In this document: piece after piece, positions 1 through 8,696 of the stretch
Layout of the letters: every line of letters begins with the position of its first letter
How positions within the stretch are numbered: the first letter of the stretch is position 1
Virus record (IMG/VR): IMGVR_UViG_3300023174_000047
Span: 124,001-188,000 of that record
Reading direction: 5' to 3' (one strand)
DNA length: 64,000 bases
Source of the DNA: a virus
Translations under genes and position numbers: made by a program
The notes under the pieces: generated by a model
The model's input: only the letters and a program-made list of their open reading frames with translations
What the model was told of the DNA's origin: nothing
Databases searched by the model: none

Positions 1-786
1 ATCGTCATCTAAGGTAGACGTATTCCATACAGCATCATTCCTCTCATCAAAACCAATCAACGATGCATTTTGCGTTGTTCCAAATACACGCCCCCCATCA
101 ATATTCTTTACTACACCACCTGCTTGATCCCATCCACGAGCAAACAATCCTCTCATGTCAGGCAATTGCCTATAGCTACCATATGTACTTTGTAAAACAG
201 CAATGAGTGCTGAAAAGTCTGCAGTAACACCTTGAATTGTTGCAGGATTACCACTTGGAATTATATCACCATTGCATACAAGATATCCATATGGTCTTGT
301 GTCGCCAGCAAACCATATAACAGTACCTGCAGGCACCAGTGGTGGTAAAGAGCTGCCTGAAATAGACGAAAACAATGTATCAACATATTGTTTAGTTGCT
401 GCATGAAGATTTGCACTGGGGTTACCAAAAAGAGTCAAGTAGCCTGTCATGGTGCTGCCTGAAAGGGCCACAAATGTTGATTTAACATTGGTAAAAACCT
501 GTGCATCACCTGTATCCACATATTGTTTAGTTGCTGCATTGAGATTAATGATGGGATCCCCAGAAAGAGTCAAGTGGCCTGTCATAGTGCCCCCGGATTT
601 ACTCACCTTTGTATTGTAAAGGTCAGGTAAAATTACTGCACTCAGTGATTTATAAAGATTTGAAAAAGTAATTTGCTTGGTATACCCATCTGCACCCATT
701 TGATCTATTGCAAATACATCACCGTTATACAATATAGTTGCTGGAGGTAATTGAGATATATTAACTTGTTGTGCTTGCTGTGCCAT
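1..786 (-). CDS. Tail fibre protein with collar domain (3' end cut by window edge)
   Basis: The reading frame starts at an ATG at 786 and runs off the left edge, so about 262 N-terminal residues are visible. Two copies of a short fibre repeat (…LTLSGDP…NLNAATKQYVD and …LTLFGNP…NLHAATKQYVDT, around residues 70-125) are of the kind common in phage fibres. They are followed by a stretch (VPAGTVIWFAGDTRPYGYLV, then a GLFARGWD-type segment) typical of the phage tail-collar domain. The protein is probably a fibre or short-fibre subunit that sits at the baseplate and contacts the host. ATAAATA lies 5 nt upstream of the ATG, marking a late gene. The C-terminal receptor-binding part is outside the window. 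Confidence 0.8.
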   Translation of the reverse strand, partial: MAQQAQQVNISQLPPATILYNGDVFAIDQMGADGYTKQITFSNLYKSLSAVILPDLYNTKVSKSGGTMTGHLTLSGDPIINLNAATKQYVDTGDAQVFTNVKSTFVALSGSTMTGYLTLFGNPSANLHAATKQYVDTLFSSISGSSLPPLVPAGTVIWFAGDTRPYGYLVCNGDIIPSGNPATIQGVTADFSALIAVLQSTYGSYRQLPDMRGLFARGWDQAGGVVKNIDGGRVFGTTQNASLIGFDERNDAVWNTSTLDDD

Positions 787-791
787 GTGTT

Positions 792-798
792 TATTTAT
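792..798 (-). promoter_or_regulatory. T4-type late promoter box (ATAAATA)
   Basis: ATAAATA on the minus strand, exactly 5 nt before the ATG of the collar-domain fibre gene. Confidence 0.6.
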
Positions 799-801
799 GT
801 G

Positions 802-1452
802 TTAAGTAGAGAGTCGAGGCACAATAGCATATTGAAAAATTCTTGTTGTAATTGGTAGTCCATTGCGGGTTGCAAGTACTTTGCCAGAAATTGATGTAGT
901 ATCATCATTAATTTGTTGCACCGGTAATTCATCTTTACTCAAATATAAATTAAATACATTACCATTTGCATCACTTGCAAGCGCAAAAATATCATGCGAA
1001 GATGTGGGCATGATTTGTGTTGTTAGTATATTCACTTGCCTGACAGAATTATAATATGAATCTTTAGCTAAATTAAACAGTATTTTATGTGTACCAACAT
1101 AACTTGATGTATAATGCATCACAAAAATTGCTGTGAGTGAAGTAGAAAAGGAAGAGGTCTGCTTCACATAAGTATGATTAATATTTTGAGAAACACTCAT
1201 AATTTTGCCAGATTGCGCAATCTCAATGGCACCTGCAGTTTCAATGGTGTTGTGTATATCTAAAGCATCTTCATAAGTCACACCATCGCCAAAATTACCA
1301 GTGACATGCATAATAGGATCCACCTCCTCTGCAATTTGAAACAAATTAAACACAACTGGCGTTGTCCCCTTGATGAAATACGGCCCATACACTGATGTAT
1401 AGTCAGATGTTGGCTTAGCAGCAGATAGATTAATGTTTAGCGTTGTATTCAT
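802..1452 (-). CDS. Putative virion structural protein, 216 aa
   Basis: I do not recognise a named family. The protein is rich in Ser/Thr/Asn and beta-type segments, without membrane segments or enzyme motifs. It lies between the large 991-aa protein and the collar fibre gene; its start codon shares one base with the upstream gene's stop region (1452), so the two are probably co-transcribed and translationally coupled. Position suggests a baseplate or fibre-attachment role. That is inference from context only. Confidence 0.65.
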   Translation of the reverse strand: MNTTLNINLSAAKPTSDYTSVYGPYFIKGTTPVVFNLFQIAEEVDPIMHVTGNFGDGVTYEDALDIHNTIETAGAIEIAQSGKIMSVSQNINHTYVKQTSSFSTSLTAIFVMHYTSSYVGTHKILFNLAKDSYYNSVRQVNILTTQIMPTSSHDIFALASDANGNVFNLYLSKDELPVQQINDDTTSISGKVLATRNGLPITTRIFQYAIVPRLST

Positions 1453-4427
1453 TAGTTGAAGAAAAGAGTTCCACCCGTATTACGAAAAGATGCATTTGCA
1501 GATGATAATGTTTTAATAGTAGAGAACGACGATAGTGCATATGCAAAGTTGTATGTTGTTGCGACATCATCTGGTGCAAACACACCTACAAGATTATGAT
1601 CAAAAGCAACTTCACCGCCCACCACATTAAACCATGCGGTAAAAATATATGACATGTTGTTTAAATCATAGCCTGTCCAAGATGCAGCAAACTTATCATT
1701 TTGTTGTGCATAGGAAATAACTGCATCTGCAACTCTAACAATGTTGATGCTGCTTAGTGGATTCATAAACAGAGTTGATAACACAGGCACATCAGAGTCT
1801 AAAGGATACATTTTTGTTAATTTATTTGCATCAACATCGTATTTATAAATGGTTGGGTAAATAGTCTTTTGATTGCTCGTGCTGAGAGAGTCCTGCAATG
1901 TAGTTGTCTTGAACGTCCATACATTGTTTTGATGTTCAATGAAGAAAGAATTAGATGCAGTTTCGTATGCACCTGTTGCTGCAACTGTGCTGTTGAATGT
2001 GCCTGGTTTTATAAATGCACCAGAATCATCAACTGCAATTTTGTCAAATACAACATAATCAGGTGTTTTAATGATGATACAATCATAAATTAAGTTAAAA
2101 TCTCGCACAGTAGCAGAATATAACTGACTCTTGACGGCAGCTGGATATTTTGAAAATGTTGCTGATAGTGCTGAAGACAATGCCTGTACTTCATTGGTTG
2201 TAATATTCTTGACAAAGATATTGCCCGCTAAGTGTTTAATTTCTTCAATGTTTTCATCACCAATTGCTGCACTCGGTGCAAGCACAGATGTGCAATTTGG
2301 ATTGACTTGCGCAATATAATTGCCTATGGATTGTGAATAATCATAATCTGGTACACTGTAACAATTATTATTAAAATAATTACTATCAAACACCTGATAT
2401 TTGTTGCTTGAAAGAGCAGGCGCTACAATTGTTGCCGTCAAAGCTGCAACCAATCTCCCAGGCAAAAGAACATTTGTTGCACTCAGGCCTGCATCACATA
2501 AAGTTGCATAATAAACCTTAGAAGAAGTATTCCAGGCATTTAAATCAGATGAAACATCTGGCAGCAGGGAATTGTCTGGTGCCGTAAAATATCCACCATC
2601 TCTTGTGATGCAATTGTATGTTGTTTGAATATTTTCACATGCAAAATAAGGTGTATATTCTCTAAAATAAAGAGTATATTTGCTACCCGTCAAAGCAAAC
2701 ATGCCTGCACTTGCAAAGGTATAACCAGTAGAAAATGTACCACCTGCAGGCGGTATTTCATCAATAGTTTTTGCTGTCAATCCAGTTCTAATGGATCCAA
2801 AATAATCGGATTCTACCACCTCATAATCAAAACCAAACCCCTCCGTTAAATCATTAAAAACATGTCCATCAATGGTAATGCATTTTGAGTTGATATTGTT
2901 GATGTTGTTTTGATTTTGATTGTATCTCCTGATGTCTTTGAGCAGGCCATATTCATTGCCATATACATCTTGTTTGTATTGTGTAAATATACCCTGATCA
3001 AAAATACGCTGCAATTTAGAATTAAAACTTGAAACATTGTGAGTTTCTGCGTTTATATACAAAGGTTCTGAGAAGTATGCAAAGTAATTTTGCAAGTATT
3101 CGTTGCTTTTGATGTACCCATATGCCATGCCTGCATCAAGCTTTTTAATGCTGCCGGAATAATCAATGGCATATTGCAGTGGGTATTCGAGATTGCTAAA
3201 ATAGAAATTGGTTACATTACCATAAATGCTTGGATCTGGAAAAATATATACATAATTGGGCTTGAGATTGATCTGATTAACAAAATAACTTTTGTTAGCC
3301 GCAGCAAACTGAATAACACCCATTTTGTCTGGACGGAAAAACAACCCCAACTGTTTTGCTGTTTGTAACTGATTTTCTGCAACAGATGCTGTTGTAACGA
3401 AGCGTTTATTTACCAAATTCGCACTTGGATTATCTGCTTTAAACAATTGACCTGAAACAAATTGACTCTGTGAATTAGTTGATAGATAATAATAATCTGC
3501 TCCAATATACTTCTGCATTAATCTGCGCTTGAGATCATAGTTTGATGAAAGAGCCTGCGTGTCTGCATTTAGTAAACTTGCAATTGGATCAATGGCACAG
3601 TTGAAGTCAAACAATGTCTTCTCAATGAAGCGCTTGGGGTTAATGAATATACCCATGCCAATCTCCTTGAGATAAAATGGCGTTGAAAATATTTCCTGCA
3701 TTACAGCACCATCAAATCCGAGAAATATATTAGCAGAAATTGCATTCACATTGCTCGTAAAATACTGTTTGCGCAATGCATTTGTAATTTCTAGATCTTC
3801 TGCACTTGCAGAAGGATCCAAATCAAAGTAATTGCTATGTGTATCAAAATAATCAATTACATCAATCTGAAGTGTTTGTGCAATTTGATTGACATCTATT
3901 GCATACGAGCTTTCATCTCGCGATGCATACAAATAATCAATGATGTTTTGAAAAATTGTTTTCTCAATTGAAAAGGTAGTACCTTTGCTCTTGACATGCT
4001 GCACTGTATTTTTAATTGCTTCACGCTTTTTAGCATAAAATAAACAAATTTCTTTGAGCTTGCGTGCATAAAACGGAATTGCAATGGCAAGATCCGAAGC
4101 ATCATCATAATTAAGATTGCTTAAAAAACGTTTTTCATCAGCAGTTGTAAAATTAAGAGCAATATCCTTTAATAAATCTACATAACGCTGCCTAATTACA
4201 TCTGTATTATTTGATGGTGCTTCATTAACAAGTGCATACCACTGCTGCAAATAATTATTATAACCCTCTGTAAATTGTTCTGGTGTTGCAATTTGCTTTG
4301 AATATTTTAAGTATTCAAAGAAAGAAAAGGGCTGAAAATTATCCTTTGTATCTACAGCATCAACAGCGGCGTTGGTTATTGAATAATCAACTGTTGCAGA
4401 ACCAAAGCTTGAAAAATTAGATGGCAT
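1452..4427 (-). CDS. Large virion structural protein, 991 aa, unknown
   Basis: A 991-residue protein with no catalytic motif I recognise. The N-terminal ~300 residues are helical and charged; the rest is Asn/Ser/Tyr-rich and beta-like, as in big baseplate or fibre-linked proteins of T4-like phages. It heads a minus-strand run with the 216-aa and collar-fibre genes downstream. TAAATA 6 nt upstream of the ATG (minus strand, just right of 4427) fits late expression. A baseplate wedge or proximal-fibre role is a guess from size, composition and neighbours. Confidence 0.7.
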   Translation of the reverse strand: MPSNFSSFGSATVDYSITNAAVDAVDTKDNFQPFSFFEYLKYSKQIATPEQFTEGYNNYLQQWYALVNEAPSNNTDVIRQRYVDLLKDIALNFTTADEKRFLSNLNYDDASDLAIAIPFYARKLKEICLFYAKKREAIKNTVQHVKSKGTTFSIEKTIFQNIIDYLYASRDESSYAIDVNQIAQTLQIDVIDYFDTHSNYFDLDPSASAEDLEITNALRKQYFTSNVNAISANIFLGFDGAVMQEIFSTPFYLKEIGMGIFINPKRFIEKTLFDFNCAIDPIASLLNADTQALSSNYDLKRRLMQKYIGADYYYLSTNSQSQFVSGQLFKADNPSANLVNKRFVTTASVAENQLQTAKQLGLFFRPDKMGVIQFAAANKSYFVNQINLKPNYVYIFPDPSIYGNVTNFYFSNLEYPLQYAIDYSGSIKKLDAGMAYGYIKSNEYLQNYFAYFSEPLYINAETHNVSSFNSKLQRIFDQGIFTQYKQDVYGNEYGLLKDIRRYNQNQNNINNINSKCITIDGHVFNDLTEGFGFDYEVVESDYFGSIRTGLTAKTIDEIPPAGGTFSTGYTFASAGMFALTGSKYTLYFREYTPYFACENIQTTYNCITRDGGYFTAPDNSLLPDVSSDLNAWNTSSKVYYATLCDAGLSATNVLLPGRLVAALTATIVAPALSSNKYQVFDSNYFNNNCYSVPDYDYSQSIGNYIAQVNPNCTSVLAPSAAIGDENIEEIKHLAGNIFVKNITTNEVQALSSALSATFSKYPAAVKSQLYSATVRDFNLIYDCIIIKTPDYVVFDKIAVDDSGAFIKPGTFNSTVAATGAYETASNSFFIEHQNNVWTFKTTTLQDSLSTSNQKTIYPTIYKYDVDANKLTKMYPLDSDVPVLSTLFMNPLSSINIVRVADAVISYAQQNDKFAASWTGYDLNNMSYIFTAWFNVVGGEVAFDHNLVGVFAPDDVATTYNFAYALSSFSTIKTLSSANASFRNTGGTLFFN

Positions 4428-4459
4428 TTATATTATTTACCATGGCTCATGTATATTGG

Positions 4460-4936
4460 TCATTTATTCCAACTTGATATGCATTTATCAAGCTGTTTTT
4501 CCAAAACATTTTCAACAATCTCCATCTCCTCTGGGGAGAGATTCTCAGTAATATTAATTTTATTTTTATTAGGCTTAGGCACATTATATACCTCAACATC
4601 TTTAAATTCAATGATGTTGTCTACAAAGTATGTGTTTGACATGTTAACATCATCACGTTCTTCTACTACTGTAAAGATGATTTCACCTTTAGCAGTACAA
4701 ACACCAGGTCTTGTGTTTAGTTTTACATCAACATTAGTAAATTTTTCACGATATTTTTTGCTGCGCAACAATTGATCCATATCTTCGTGCTGATAATAAT
4801 CCATATCATCATCGTCTGTTTCTTCTTCTGCCTGTTCTACTGAAGCAGAGTGATCAAACTGCTCCACATCCTCTTCATGTCTTTTTTTATGTTCATTAAT
4901 ACTAGCTGCACGTTTAACTAAAAGATCAAATTTCAT
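4460..4936 (-). CDS. Hypothetical acidic protein, 158 aa
   Basis: No recognised family. Residues ~15-55 are very acidic, with runs of Glu/Asp (EEETDDDDMD). The rest is mixed alpha/beta, with a cluster mentioning an N-terminal 'MKFDLLVKRAA' basic start. ATAAATA is exactly 5 nt before the ATG, so it is a late gene and likely a virion or assembly protein. It lies between the metallopeptidase and the 991-aa structural protein. Confidence 0.65.
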   Translation of the reverse strand: MKFDLLVKRAASINEHKKRHEEDVEQFDHSASVEQAEEETDDDDMDYYQHEDMDQLLRSKKYREKFTNVDVKLNTRPGVCTAKGEIIFTVVEERDDVNMSNTYFVDNIIEFKDVEVYNVPKPNKNKINITENLSPEEMEIVENVLEKQLDKCISSWNK

Positions 4937-4940
4937 AGTG

Positions 4941-5399
4941 CTATTTATAATTTACTTTTTGTATTTTAGTCAAAACTTTATATATCCTCATCATTGAGAC
5001 AACTTGTTTTTCAAATTTGCGACACATTCTCTCAGCACGGCATTTATAATAATCATCAGGAGCAATGGTGTTTTCAGACCATTTATATATGTTAAATTGC
5101 AGCCAATGCATCATTTCATGTAAAATTGTAGCAAACAACTCTTTTTGGGTAAAATTATTCTCATTCATTAAGCCACCACACAAAGTAATTGCATTATCAT
5201 AATTATAATACCCATAATGGGAGTTATTTCTTTTGTCTGTGCGAATGGTTATGCTGTGATGTTTTGTATATTTAATATCATCAATAAAATGCGTGTTATA
5301 AAATGATGTAAATGCATTGCTAAACGCTTTTGCATCAAAACTACATATGCTTAGTGCTTTTTTTGCTGCAGCTGATAGTTTAAAATGGAATATTCGCAT
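4941..5399 (-). CDS. Putative zinc metallopeptidase, 152 aa (HExxH)
   Basis: The motif HEMMHWLQF near residue 89 is a classical HExxH zinc-binding and catalytic motif. The surrounding organisation (ATILHEMMHW) resembles small SprT-like or zincin proteins found in phages. The N-terminus (MRIFHFKLSAAAKKAL) shows no signal peptide, so it should act in the cytoplasm or within the capsid. The gene ends a few bases before the next minus-strand gene and is divergent from the 134-aa gene at 5443. The substrate is unknown; a role in virion maturation is possible but unsupported. Confidence 0.65.
   Translation of the reverse strand: MRIFHFKLSAAAKKALSICSFDAKAFSNAFTSFYNTHFIDDIKYTKHHSITIRTDKRNNSHYGYYNYDNAITLCGGLMNENNFTQKELFATILHEMMHWLQFNIYKWSENTIAPDDYYKCRAERMCRKFEKQVVSMMRIYKVLTKIQKVNYK
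4942..4948 (-). promoter_or_regulatory. T4-type late promoter box (TATAAATA)
   Basis: ATAAATA on the minus strand at 5-nt spacing from the ATG at 4936; the preceding base makes it TATAAATA. Confidence 0.65.
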
Positions 5400-5414
5400 A
5401 GTCAGAGAATTTAG

Positions 5415-5422
5415 ATATAAAT
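5415..5422 (+). promoter_or_regulatory. TATAAATA box in a divergent intergenic region
   Basis: TATAAATA lies on the plus strand between the divergent genes starting at 5399 (minus) and 5443 (plus). Its spacing to the plus-strand ATG (20 nt) is longer than at other genes, so this transcript would carry a short leader. Confidence 0.45.
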
Positions 5423-5442
5423 ATATTCAAATATTATTTACA

Positions 5443-5847
5443 ATGAGATTCCAAACATTTGAAACATTTTTCGAAACTACATCATCTGATCCAAGTACTC
5501 AAAAAATAGCTAATGATGTTGGCTATGGCAACTCATCACATGTGAGAAACAGTCGCATCACCGGATCAAGCGCTAATCAGCATATGGTTTCACAGAGCAA
5601 TATAAACACACAGAATGCAACAAAAAATAATAAAATTGACAAGGTATCAACTAATCCTGCTGCACAAGAAGTCTTGAATGACATGGATCTTCAAGAAATT
5701 CAAAATACACATGGCATTAATTTGAGTCAAATGCAGGACGATCAACCCAAACAAATAAATTCAAAAATTAATGCCGCAGTTGTAAAATCCAAAGATGCAG
5801 CCGGCAAACCAATGTTCAAATTAATCCATTACAAACCAATTTTATAA
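5443..5847 (+). CDS. Hypothetical virion-region protein, 134 aa
   Basis: I place the start at the ATG at 5443 (MRFQTFETFFETT). The frame is open further upstream to 5317, but that extension lies antisense to the metallopeptidase gene and skips the TATAAATA box. The protein is polar, Asn/Gln/Ser-rich and probably largely disordered, with no known domain. Its stop overlaps the start of the neck-protein gene by one base (TAATG), so the pair is coupled. A head or neck assembly role is inferred from the neighbour only. Confidence 0.6.
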   Translation: MRFQTFETFFETTSSDPSTQKIANDVGYGNSSHVRNSRITGSSANQHMVSQSNINTQNATKNNKIDKVSTNPAAQEVLNDMDLQEIQNTHGINLSQMQDDQPKQINSKINAAVVKSKDAAGKPMFKLIHYKPIL

Positions 5848-6647
5848 TGAGCTATTACTCAGGAGCATATCAAGCACCAACCTGCGGTGTTTTTTATTCA
5901 GGTGCTAACAATGGCAACCTTGATTGCCAGGTAAATGTAAACGATCTTAACAGCAATGCTTCAGAACGCGAAACCATTTCTAATTCTATTCGCGAAGCCA
6001 TCAATAGATTTGGATCAACAGTGGCATATTATGTCAATACATACAATGTAAACAATGCAAACAACATATATGGTGAAAATCCAACTAGTGCATTCTATGG
6101 CCCAACAAACATTGTAATGTATGTTCAGCTGTCAGAAAATTCAGTAACACTTCGTAGATTTGGCTTCGATAGCGGTGATACCATCACAGCATATGTTCAC
6201 ATCAGTTCCTATAGCGCTATATTCTCTCCGTTGAGTGTTTATCCGTCACTCAGCCAAGCCATTGAGCCAAAAGCAGGTGATGTATTCCAGATGATCCAAT
6301 ATGGTGCAACACGCCCTGGTGATCGCAATGGTAAATTCTTTGAAATTACAGAGCGCGTTGATCAAGAAATGGATGATACAAGTATGAATCCATTGGGCGG
6401 ACATTACATGTGGAAGTTGCGCGCTCGACGCCTTGACTTCAGCTTTGAACCAGGATTATCCGGTGAAAAAGGTGCAGCACAAGTATTTGATAATGCTCTC
6501 AATGGTATTCTTTCAGGTGGCAGTGGCACTCAGGCTCCATCTCCGAGCAAGAGTTATCCTGGTAGTGCTGATGCAGAAAGCATCAATATTTTTGACCAAA
6601 GAGTAAATAATACAAGTGTTTATGGAGAGTATGGTTATAACACTTGA
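5847..6647 (+). CDS. gp14: Neck protein, T4 gp14-like, 266 aa
   Basis: The protein has the length of T4 gp14 (256 aa) and similar blocks in order: a serial-residue segment ending in a valine/tyrosine strand (GSTVAYYV), a GENPTSAF segment, a beta region, then 'PKAGDVFQMIQY…GKFFEITERVD', which parallels 'PKEGDLIYFP…LFEINWVE' in T4 gp14. In T4, gp14 forms the neck with gp13 and seals the DNA-filled head for tail joining. It starts at TAATG coupled to the upstream gene. Assignment rests on remembered T4 sequence; a gp13 counterpart is not obvious in this window. Confidence 0.65.
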   Translation: MSYYSGAYQAPTCGVFYSGANNGNLDCQVNVNDLNSNASERETISNSIREAINRFGSTVAYYVNTYNVNNANNIYGENPTSAFYGPTNIVMYVQLSENSVTLRRFGFDSGDTITAYVHISSYSAIFSPLSVYPSLSQAIEPKAGDVFQMIQYGATRPGDRNGKFFEITERVDQEMDDTSMNPLGGHYMWKLRARRLDFSFEPGLSGEKGAAQVFDNALNGILSGGSGTQAPSPSKSYPGSADAESINIFDQRVNNTSVYGEYGYNT

Positions 6648-6676
6648 TTTTTATGTTGCACCATCCATAATATATA

Positions 6677-7390
6677 ATGATTACGTTTGATGAAGCCAAT
6701 CACAAATACCACAATGAGACTGGCCAGGAATATATAAGTGTAACAACTTTTCTAAATACATACAAAAAGCCTTTTGATACTGAGTTGCATGCTTCGCGTG
6801 TGGCAGAAAAAAATAATACCACACCAGAATCAGTTAAAGCAGCTTGGAAAGCATTAACCGTTGAATCACAGGATAAAGGCAAGGCTTATCACAAAGCTAT
6901 GGAAGATTACATCAAATTTGGCGAGATTGATTCAAAATATGAAGATCTCATCAAAAGTCTCAACAAAGCAAGTGAAGGTTTCAAGGCAACTAAAAAGACA
7001 GCAGAAGGTTTATTGTGGAATGATGATGCCCAAATTGCAGGTACTGCAGACCTGGTGCTTGAAAATGACAATGAATTCTTAATTCTTGATTTTAAGACCA
7101 ACAAAAAATTTAAATTCACTAATGATTTTGGTGAAAAATTACTTGCACCTTTAGATTATCTAGACTATTGTGAGTTCAACATTTATTCGTTGCAGTTGTC
7201 CTTGTATGCTTATATGAAGCAACAAACAACAGGAAAACATTGCAAAGGCTTAAAAGTTTTATATCTTACCATAAATAACTACAACAATTCAAAATACTGG
7301 AAAGAAATTCCAATTATTTACAACAAACACACCATAGAAAAACTAGTACAAATACGCAAAGCGTTCTTACAGCATGCAAACACACGATAA
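6677..7390 (+). CDS. PD-(D/E)XK (RecB/Cas4-like) nuclease, 237 aa
   Basis: The core motif IAGTADLVL…EFLILDFKTNK (residues ~118-141) is the catalytic D…DxK signature of the PD-(D/E)XK superfamily, with an upstream helix carrying KGKAYHKAMEDYI as the conserved first motif. Such stand-alone exonucleases occur in many phages and process DNA ends during recombination or degrade host DNA. It lies between the neck protein and an unknown gene preceding the terminase block. A TATAAT-like hexamer immediately precedes the ATG. Its link to packaging is positional only. Confidence 0.75.
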   Translation: MITFDEANHKYHNETGQEYISVTTFLNTYKKPFDTELHASRVAEKNNTTPESVKAAWKALTVESQDKGKAYHKAMEDYIKFGEIDSKYEDLIKSLNKASEGFKATKKTAEGLLWNDDAQIAGTADLVLENDNEFLILDFKTNKKFKFTNDFGEKLLAPLDYLDYCEFNIYSLQLSLYAYMKQQTTGKHCKGLKVLYLTINNYNNSKYWKEIPIIYNKHTIEKLVQIRKAFLQHANTR

Positions 7391-7793
7391 TGCAAATAGT
7401 CGGTTCTCAAAAACTAAAGTTGAAGAGTTTTGGAGATTGGTTGATAGTATCAAATGGGAAGATGGCCGCAACGCCGAGTCTGTAAAAACAGATTTGATGA
7501 AATTGGTCTCTTCTACAACTGCAGAAACAAACAAGCGTATTGCAGTTTTCTATGCATTGCAATTGGTAGATGCCTTTAGACAGTGGCATGCAAGCACTCA
7601 GGCAACTGAGCGTTATGATGCTGTTGATCTTGAATTTGCAGCAAGCAATGCAGTGGGTGGAGGCAAATTCAACTACAATCAATTCATGGCAGAGCCCCGA
7701 TGCCTTGCTAGTGAATTAAGCAACACATCAATTGAAGATAATTTTCTCAAATGTCTTCCATCAGAAGATGATTATTATGCAGTAGTCTCTTAA
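7374..7793 (+). CDS. Hypothetical protein, 139 aa
   Basis: Unrecognised. It is a soluble, mixed alpha-helical protein with a conserved-looking N-terminal segment (EEFWRLVDSIKWEDGRN) that vaguely recalls DUF4240-type proteins; I do not claim membership. The gene overlaps the end of the nuclease gene by 17 bases, indicating coupling, and is the last gene before a strong bidirectional terminator. Confidence 0.6.
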   Translation: MQTHDNANSRFSKTKVEEFWRLVDSIKWEDGRNAESVKTDLMKLVSSTTAETNKRIAVFYALQLVDAFRQWHASTQATERYDAVDLEFAASNAVGGGKFNYNQFMAEPRCLASELSNTSIEDNFLKCLPSEDDYYAVVS

Positions 7794-7810
7794 CTATAAA
7801 AAAATAAACA

Positions 7811-7848
7811 AAAAAAGAGCAGCAATAAAGCTGCTCTTTTTTTTAATC
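7811..7848. terminator. Bidirectional intrinsic terminator
   Basis: A perfect 13-bp stem (7811-7823 pairing with 7830-7842, core GAGCAGC/GCTGCTC) with a 6-nt loop is flanked by A-rich sequence on the left and a T-run on the right, so it can stop transcription from both convergent genes (7374-7793 plus, 7865-8662 minus). Confidence 0.85.
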
Positions 7849-7864
7849 TTAATTGCTCTTCTTA

Positions 7865-8662
7865 TTAATCGAAGATTGATTTGCCGGTTGTAAGGTTGCC
7901 TACCTTGTTGTTTTTACCCATGAGAGCCTTGCCTTTGTCACCTAAAGGCTTTGGCTCGGGCTCAACTTTAGCGCCTTTTGCTGATGTATCTGCTTTGCCG
8001 CCTGATTTGCCTGTGACTGTGCTTCTGACTTTGAAACCGCCTTTGCTCATCATTTTGTGACCTCTGTTGCCAACTGGCTTAGGCTCTGGCTTGACTTCGA
8101 TGCTTTCAGGGAATGTATCCTCATCTTCATCTTCATCTTCAAATTCATCTACATCTGCACCGAGATCCTCAGCACCCATTTCTTCATCAGTCATTTCATC
8201 TTCTGCACCACCTTCAAGTTGGCTCATGAGTGCATCGTGCAGTCTTTGTGCAAGTTCACGTGGAAGTGAAATTGTGATTTCTGATTCATCGCCTGCATCG
8301 TCTGAAATATCAATATCAAGAGCATCAATGTCCTGTGTATCTTGGTCCAAATCAGAGGGATTATCCATTACTTCTTCGTATAGAGTGTCAAAAAGAGATT
8401 TCTTTGTCATATGAGTATTTAGGGTCTGTGGCTCTGCTTTTTCAACTCCTAATGAAAATCTTTGTGGGTCATACAAATTATTTTTCTTTGACTTTTTTGA
8501 ATCAAGAGGTGATACGTATCCCGAAGCATTTGCTGGTCCACCGTGATTTTCTACGTCCATGGTTTCAGCACCCATGGTTGGTTTCTTAATTTTAACTGTA
8601 GGAAGTGGTTTACCGCCATGACCTTTTTTGGTTTTGAATTTGACTCTAGTGTTGCGTTGCAT
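7865..8662 (-). CDS. Acidic repeat-containing protein, 265 aa; possible scaffold/head protein
   Basis: I take the ATG at 8662 (MQRNTRVKFKTKKG) because TTAAATA stands exactly 5 nt upstream; the frame is open to 8707. The N-terminus is basic, the middle is strongly acidic (EDEDEDED around residue ~180), and the C-terminus holds two copies of a ~33-residue basic unit (…KPEPKPVGNRG… and …EPEPKPLGDKG…, each followed by a TGKS). Charge-segregated proteins like this are often scaffold or capsid-internal proteins, but I recognise no family. An internal ATG at 8410 has its own CTAAATA box at 5 nt, so a second 181-residue product may be made from the same frame. Confidence 0.65.
   Translation of the reverse strand: MQRNTRVKFKTKKGHGGKPLPTVKIKKPTMGAETMDVENHGGPANASGYVSPLDSKKSKKNNLYDPQRFSLGVEKAEPQTLNTHMTKKSLFDTLYEEVMDNPSDLDQDTQDIDALDIDISDDAGDESEITISLPRELAQRLHDALMSQLEGGAEDEMTDEEMGAEDLGADVDEFEDEDEDEDTFPESIEVKPEPKPVGNRGHKMMSKGGFKVRSTVTGKSGGKADTSAKGAKVEPEPKPLGDKGKALMGKNNKVGNLTTGKSIFD
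8416..8422 (-). promoter_or_regulatory. Internal late-promoter-like box (CTAAATA)
   Basis: CTAAATA on the minus strand, 5 nt upstream of the in-frame internal ATG at 8410 (MTKKSLFDTL) of the acidic protein gene. Confidence 0.45.
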
Positions 8663-8667
8663 GTTTC

Positions 8668-8674
8668 TATTTAA
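8668..8674 (-). promoter_or_regulatory. Late-promoter-like box (TTAAATA)
   Basis: TTAAATA on the minus strand, 5 nt upstream of the ATG at 8662; used to choose that start. Confidence 0.55.
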
Positions 8675-8680
8675 TAAGCG

Positions 8681-8688
8681 TATAAATA
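8681..8688 (+). promoter_or_regulatory. T4-type late promoter (TATAAATA) for terminase
   Basis: Perfect TATAAATA, 8 nt before the terminase ATG at 8697. It is divergent from the box at 8668-8674. Confidence 0.65.
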
Positions 8689-8696
8689 AAAACAGC

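Noticed and set aside
5317-5442. Longer N-terminus for the 134-aa gene
   Set aside because: The extension overlaps the divergent metallopeptidase coding region and skips the TATAAATA box; the ATG at 5443 is more natural.
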